From positions 3,212,857 to 3,276,856 of the forward strand of contig NZ_CP126625.1 in NCBI RefSeq assembly GCF_030219325.1: a stretch of 64,000 nucleotides of DNA, in the 5' to 3' direction. The notes under the pieces are model-generated. The model did not search any database, was not told the origin of the DNA, and was given only the letters and a program-made list of their open reading frames with translations. The translations under genes were made by a program, and so were the position numbers. Origin of the DNA: Geothrix sp. Lineage in GTDB: Bacteria > Acidobacteriota > Holophagae > Holophagales > Holophagaceae. Below are positions 60,415 through 64,000 of the stretch, one piece after another (position 1 is the stretch's first letter; each line of letters opens with the position of its first letter).

Positions 60415-60518
60415 GCGCCCCCTACATTGATTTCATGATTCCCTCCTCGCCGGGGGCCGGCTTCGCGGGCTCCACTGGAGCCCACTCCGCCACCCGGCGG
60501 TCGGGAGGTGCGGAATGA
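60411..60518 (+). CDS. 35-residue micro-ORF between ctaD and ctaE
   Basis: ATG 60411 overlaps the ctaD stop (ATGA), its own TGA (60516-60518) overlaps the ctaE start at 60515 (ATGA), and GGAGG precedes it. Predicted peptide starts MSAPYIDFMIPSSPGAG and ends RRSGGAE; Gly/Ser/Ala-rich, no clear membrane helix. It has a strong hairpin inside (see repeat). It could be a tiny oxidase subunit or a coupled spacer. Confidence 0.5.
   Translation: MSAPYIDFMIPSSPGAGFAGSTGAHSATRRSGGAE
60467..60500 (+). repeat. Two hairpins inside the ctaD-ctaE micro-ORF
   Basis: GGGCTCCA-C-TGGAGCCC at 60467-60483 is a near-perfect 17-base palindrome, followed by CCGCC (60487-60491), loop ACCC, GGCGG (60496-60500). The arrangement parallels the two hairpins at 15260-15285, although the sequences differ. 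Confidence 0.6.
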
Positions 60519-61117
60519 CAGGGCACGTTCACCGCGACGACTTCGGCGCGCGTCTGGGCATGTGGCTGTTCCTGGTCACCGAGATGGTGCTCTTCGGCGG
60601 CCTCTTCATCGGCTACTCCTACATGCGCTACCGCTACCCCGCCGAGTTCCACCATGGGGGCGGCGAGCTGAACGCCACGCTGGGCATCATCAACACCGTG
60701 GTCCTGCTCACCAGCAGCCTCACGGTGGTGCTGGCCATCGTGGCCATCCAGCGGGCCGAGAAGAAGCGGGCCATGGCCTTCCTGGGGACCACCCTGGCCC
60801 TGGGCCTCACTTTCCTGGTGATCAAGGGCTTCGAATGGGGCGCCAAGTTCCACCACGGCATCTACCCCAACTCCCACCACCTGGCCACCCTGCCTCCCGG
60901 GGAACAGGTCTTCTTCGGCCTCTACTTCACGATGACCGGCCTGCACGGCGTCCACGTCATCGTGGGCCTCGGGGTGCTGAGCGTCATGCTCTGGTGGGTG
61001 GCCACAGACCGCGTCCGCCAGGACCGGTACGTCCACCTGGAGAACAGCGGCCTCTACTGGCATCTCGTGGACGTGATCTGGATCTTCCTCCTCCCGCTGT
61101 TCTACCTGGCCGCGTAA
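60515..61117 (+). CDS. ctaE: Cytochrome c oxidase subunit III
   Basis: Product of 200 residues with five membrane segments, the short subunit III of bacterial caa3 oxidases. Marks: FGARLGMWLFLVTEMVLFGG, VFFGLYFTMTGLHGVHVIVG and SGLYWHLVDVIWIFLLPLFY at the C-terminus. It lies in the proton-pumping A-type operon and stabilises the D-channel entry. GGGAGG lies before ATG 60515. Confidence 0.94.
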   Translation: MTGHVHRDDFGARLGMWLFLVTEMVLFGGLFIGYSYMRYRYPAEFHHGGGELNATLGIINTVVLLTSSLTVVLAIVAIQRAEKKRAMAFLGTTLALGLTFLVIKGFEWGAKFHHGIYPNSHHLATLPPGEQVFFGLYFTMTGLHGVHVIVGLGVLSVMLWWVATDRVRQDRYVHLENSGLYWHLVDVIWIFLLPLFYLAA

Positions 61118-61126
61118 GGGCATCCC

Positions 61127-61426
61127 ATGAGCGAACACGCCGCACATCCCACCGAGCACGCCGAGCACCCCGGCTACGGCACCTTCATCAAGATCTGGGT
61201 GATTCTGGTGGTGCTCACCGGCTGCCTGGTGGGGGTCAGCCACCTGGGCCAGACCGCCGCCGTCTGGGGCCTGCTCACCCTGACCCCGCTCAAGGCCGGC
61301 CTGGTCTTCTACTACTTCATGCATTTGAAATACGAGGGGCCACTCTTCAAGGTCGTGGTCCTGGTGACCCTGGGCACGCTGCTGATCTTCTTCGCCCTGC
61401 TGTTCTCCGACGTCGCTTTCCGCTGA
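61127..61426 (+). CDS. ctaF: Cytochrome c oxidase subunit IV (CtaF-type)
   Basis: Product of 99 residues with three membrane helices and a His-rich start (SEHAAHPTEHAEHPGYGT). Match to prokaryotic COX4/CtaF: WVILVVLTGCLVGVSHLG, LTPLKAGLVFYYFMHLKYEG and a final hydrophobic helix. It stabilises subunits I and III in caa3 enzymes. It sits between ctaE and ctaC, eight bases before the latter. Confidence 0.88.
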   Translation: MSEHAAHPTEHAEHPGYGTFIKIWVILVVLTGCLVGVSHLGQTAAVWGLLTLTPLKAGLVFYYFMHLKYEGPLFKVVVLVTLGTLLIFFALLFSDVAFR

Positions 61427-61433
61427 GGCTCCC

Positions 61434-62390
61434 ATGGATTGGATGAACCAAGCCGCCGTATCGGCCCAGAAGTCCGACGCGGTCTTCTTCTACGTGTTCG
61501 GGCTGTCGGTGGTCTTCCTGATCGGCATCACGACGCTGATGATCTACTTCGTGGTGCGCTACAGCAAGAAGCGCCACCCGGTGGCCTCTCAGATCGACGG
61601 CCACGTGGGCCTGGAGATCGTCTGGACGGTCATCCCCCTCGTGATGTTCCTGTCGATCTTCTACTACGGCTGGACCAACTACGAGTACATGAACCAGGCC
61701 CCCCGGGATGCCATGGCCGTGAAGGTGACCGCCCGCCAGTGGAGCTGGTCCTTCGAATACCCCAACGGCAAGCAGAGCCGGGTGCTCTTCGCCCCCATGG
61801 GCAAGCCCATGAAGATGGAGGTGCGCAGCGCCGACGTGGTGCACGGCTTCTTCGTGCCCTCCTTCCGCATCAAGATCGACGCCGTGCCCAGCCGCACCAA
61901 CACCACCTGGTTCCAGGCCACCAAGGTGGGCTCGTACGACATCGAGTGCACCGTCATCTGCGGGGTGGATCACAGCCTCATGCTGAGCAAGGTCATCGTG
62001 GTGCCCGAGGATGAGTTCAAGGCCTGGTACTTCGGGGGCGAGGATGCCCCCGAGCCCGGCAAGAGCTTCCGTGCCGCCGAGGCCCACCCCGACCTCAAGG
62101 GCATGCCCCAGGGCCTGGCCGTGCTCACGGCCAAGGGCTGCCTCGCCTGCCACTCCGTGGACGGCAAGCCCAAGGTGGGCCCCACCCTGAAGGCCCTCTA
62201 CGGCCGCGAAGAGCAGGTCCTCATGGCCGGCACCATGAAGGTGGTCCAGGTGGATGACGCCTACCTGCGGCGATCCATCACGAACCCCACTGATCAGGTG
62301 GTCCGCGGCTACCCGAACGCCATGCCCAGGACACAGCTCACCGAACAGGAGCTGGACGAGGTCGTGCGCTACATCAAGACCTTGAACTAG
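61434..62390 (+). CDS. ctaC: Cytochrome c oxidase subunit II with fused cytochrome c (caa3)
   Basis: Product of 318 residues. Two N-terminal membrane helices (about 16-40 and 61-80), then the CuA cupredoxin with ligands Cys172, Cys176, His180 and Met183 in CTVICGVDHSLM, followed by a C-terminal cytochrome c with CLACHS from residue 236 and Met in YPNAMPRTQL. The fusion defines the caa3 class. It lacks a clear lipobox. AGGC region before ATG 61434. Next gene, ctaB, starts 11 bases later. Confidence 0.94.
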   Translation: MDWMNQAAVSAQKSDAVFFYVFGLSVVFLIGITTLMIYFVVRYSKKRHPVASQIDGHVGLEIVWTVIPLVMFLSIFYYGWTNYEYMNQAPRDAMAVKVTARQWSWSFEYPNGKQSRVLFAPMGKPMKMEVRSADVVHGFFVPSFRIKIDAVPSRTNTTWFQATKVGSYDIECTVICGVDHSLMLSKVIVVPEDEFKAWYFGGEDAPEPGKSFRAAEAHPDLKGMPQGLAVLTAKGCLACHSVDGKPKVGPTLKALYGREEQVLMAGTMKVVQVDDAYLRRSITNPTDQVVRGYPNAMPRTQLTEQELDEVVRYIKTLN

Positions 62391-62400
62391 GAGCGTACCC

Positions 62401-63294
62401 TTGAGCGTGGCCGCCCTTCCCGCCTCGAAATCCCACCCGGTCTCGACCTTCCTGGAGCTGACCAAGCTCCGCATCTCGGGCGCGTCCACCTTCACGGCGG
62501 CGGCGGGCTACGTGGCCTTCCTCCGCGGCGCGGACCTGGGCCTGGTGACGACGCTCCTGGGCATCCTGCTGCTGGCCATGGGCAGCAGCGCCCTGAATGA
62601 AGTGCAGGAGCACCGCTTCGATGCCCTGATGCCCCGCACGGCGAACCGGCCCATCCCCCGGGGGGACCTGTCCCCGGCCCAGGCTGCGGTCATCGCCACG
62701 GTGATGGCCGTCTGCGGCTTCCTGGTGCTGTGGCTCGCCCACAACCTCACCTCGGCCCTGCTCGGGGCCCTGGCCATGGGCTGGTACAACGGCTTCTACA
62801 CCCCCCTGAAGCGCGTCAGCGCCTTCGCCGTGGTGCCGGGCTCCCTCATCGGCGCGCTGCCGCCCGCCATCGGCTGGACGGCCGCCGGCGGCAGCCTGGC
62901 CGACCCCTCGGTGCTGGCCCTCGCCTTCGTCTTCTTCATCTGGCAGGTGCCCCACTTCTGGCTGCTGGTGGGCCTCCACGCCGAGGGCTACGAGGAGGCC
63001 GGCTATCCCACCCTGGTGAGCGTCTTCGGGCGCCCCCGGCTGTCGCGCCTCACCTTCACCTGGACCTGCGGCACCGCCGCCGCTTGCGGCCTGCTGCCCA
63101 TGTTTCGGGTGCTGGCATCCTGGCCTGCGGAGCTCATGCTGGGCCTCGGCGCGATCTGGCTCATCGTCGGGTCCCTGCCCCTGCTGAAGCCCGGACAGGA
63201 CGCGGTGCTCTACCGCCGCGTCTTCATGAACATCAACCTGTTCGCCCTGGTGCTCACCGCCGCCGTGATCCTGGATCCCTTCTTCGCCCGCTAG
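62401..63294 (+). CDS. ctaB: Protoheme IX farnesyltransferase
   Basis: Product of 297 residues, an integral membrane UbiA-type enzyme making heme O for the oxidase. The first Asp-rich site is NEVQEHRFDALMPRTANRP (the family's N/DxxxD form), and the second lies in WQVPHFWLLVGLHAEGYEEAG. Nine hydrophobic segments are visible. TTG 62401 with AGGAG seven bases upstream is the start. No ctaA (heme A synthase) is present in the window. Only five bases separate its stop from the convergent stop of the repeat protein. Confidence 0.93.
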   Translation: MSVAALPASKSHPVSTFLELTKLRISGASTFTAAAGYVAFLRGADLGLVTTLLGILLLAMGSSALNEVQEHRFDALMPRTANRPIPRGDLSPAQAAVIATVMAVCGFLVLWLAHNLTSALLGALAMGWYNGFYTPLKRVSAFAVVPGSLIGALPPAIGWTAAGGSLADPSVLALAFVFFIWQVPHFWLLVGLHAEGYEEAGYPTLVSVFGRPRLSRLTFTWTCGTAAACGLLPMFRVLASWPAELMLGLGAIWLIVGSLPLLKPGQDAVLYRRVFMNINLFALVLTAAVILDPFFAR

Positions 63295-63299
63295 CCCCT

Positions 63300-64000
63300 T
63301 CAGGCCGTCAGGTCGATCCGCGCCCCCTGGGCCTTCGCCCCGTCGCCATCCCGGTCTCCATCGCGGTCCCCCGAAGACGCGGGGGGCGTGGTCGAGGCGG
63401 GTGCGGTGGCTGTGGCGGGAGGAGTGGTCGGAGGCGTCACCGGGGTCGTGCTCCCGGCTTCGTGCCCACGATGGTGATGGTGGTGGCCGCGGGCCTGCTG
63501 GATCTGGCCGAAGGCCTCCTGGGCCGCGGTGAGGTCGCCCTTCTGGAGGGCCGTGGCCAGGGCGGCGAAAGGCCCCTGGGCCGTGGCACCCTGGCCCTCC
63601 CGGGACGAAGGACCGTTCCCCGGCCCCCGGGCCTGGAGTGCCGCGAAGGCGTCCCTGGCCCCGGACAGATCACCTGCCTGCAGGGCCTGCCCGAGCTGAT
63701 CGAACAGGGCCTTCATCTGCTTGAAGGAACCCGCCTCAGAGGCCTCGGCCTCCTCGGTCCGGGGATGATGATGCTCCCGGCGCTGCGCCATCTGGGCGAA
63801 GGCGTCCTGGGCCGCGGCGAGGTCGCCTTTCTGCAGGGCATCCGCCAGGGCCGCGAAGGGGTTCCGGGACGCAGTGCCCCCGGGATCCTGGGATGGGGCC
63901 TCCGGTGCCGAGGCCGGGCGCAGGGCGGCAAAGGCGGTCCGCGCGGCCGAGAGGTCCCCGGCCTGGAGGGCCTGCCCCAGCTGATCGAACAGGGCTTTGC
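63300..64000 (-). CDS. Repeat protein with histidine clusters (5' end cut by window)
   Basis: The reading frame enters from the right edge of the window in frame with the visible ORF (codon starts at 63998) and ends at 63300, so at least 233 residues; the start lies beyond. Two tandem units of about 95-100 residues combine LFDQLGQALQAGDL-type helices with PFAALAxALQKGDLxAAQxAF helices. A His-rich segment follows each: REHHHPR in the first and RGHHHHHRGHE in the second. The tail is Pro/Thr/Ser-rich and then acidic (SSGDRDGDRDGDGAKA). It may be exported or metal-binding; function unknown. Confidence 0.65.
   Translation of the reverse strand, partial: KALFDQLGQALQAGDLSAARTAFAALRPASAPEAPSQDPGGTASRNPFAALADALQKGDLAAAQDAFAQMAQRREHHHPRTEEAEASEAGSFKQMKALFDQLGQALQAGDLSGARDAFAALQARGPGNGPSSREGQGATAQGPFAALATALQKGDLTAAQEAFGQIQQARGHHHHHRGHEAGSTTPVTPPTTPPATATAPASTTPPASSGDRDGDRDGDGAKAQGARIDLTA

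Overview
The window is chromosomal DNA of very high GC content with tightly packed genes, many 4-bp ATGA overlaps and several GTG/TTG starts. Gene content points to a Gram-negative, aerobically respiring, glycogen-storing bacterium: outer-membrane porin, lipoproteins and Lnt, alternative complex III joined to an A2-type caa3 oxidase, and a murB-ftsQ-ftsA-ftsZ run. I infer Acidobacteriota, most likely Holophagae (Geothrix/Holophaga-like); no rRNA is present to prove it. No tRNA, rRNA, CRISPR array, insertion sequence or replication origin was found.

Layout. (1) 1-14497: a locus that looks built for beta-1,3-glucan (laminarin-type) use: a truncated binding lipoprotein, a XylR-like regulator, a GH81 endo-glucanase, an outer-membrane barrel, a GH17-like lipoprotein glucanase, a mutarotase-like protein, a GPH cation symporter and a 1160-residue GH94-clan phosphorylase resembling GH149/GH161 beta-1,3-glucan phosphorylases. 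(2) 14762-20550: a two-subunit molybdenum hydroxylase with a curious 25-codon ORF between its subunits, an O6-alkylguanine-DNA methyltransferase, a Rossmann-fold protein and a CocE/NonD-type hydrolase. (3) 20555-24838: murB-ftsQ-ftsA-ftsZ. (4) 24860-40070: glycogen metabolism (bifunctional debranching enzyme, GlgB, GlgP, Pgi, GlgA, GlgC), interrupted by an orphan contractile-tail sheath gene and by GAF and HDOD proteins. (5) 40126-43353: aat-clpA-clpS, an N-degron operon. (6) 43373-49450: a PqqD-like protein, an OPT transporter, and a trmH-lnt-GNAT-maf operon. (7) 49451-63294: a structured leader followed by the respiratory operon actA-(63 aa)-actB-actC-actDE-actF-cytochrome c-sco-ctaD-(35 aa)-ctaE-ctaF-ctaC-ctaB. 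(8) 63300-64000: a truncated gene for a repeat protein with histidine clusters.

How it works together (inference): secreted and surface glucanases cut beta-1,3-glucan, fragments pass the barrel and the symporter, and the cytoplasmic phosphorylase yields glucose-1-phosphate, which can feed the glycogen genes 10-25 kb downstream or glycolysis. Quinol is oxidised by alternative complex III, whose monoheme cytochrome c domains can hand electrons to the cytochrome c fused to subunit II of the caa3 oxidase; Sco and CtaB supply CuA copper and heme O. The most unusual items are the beta-glucan phosphorolysis locus, two micro-ORFs translationally wedged between operon partners, the lone tail-sheath gene among glycogen genes, the ActD-ActE fusion and the paired-hairpin leader before actA.
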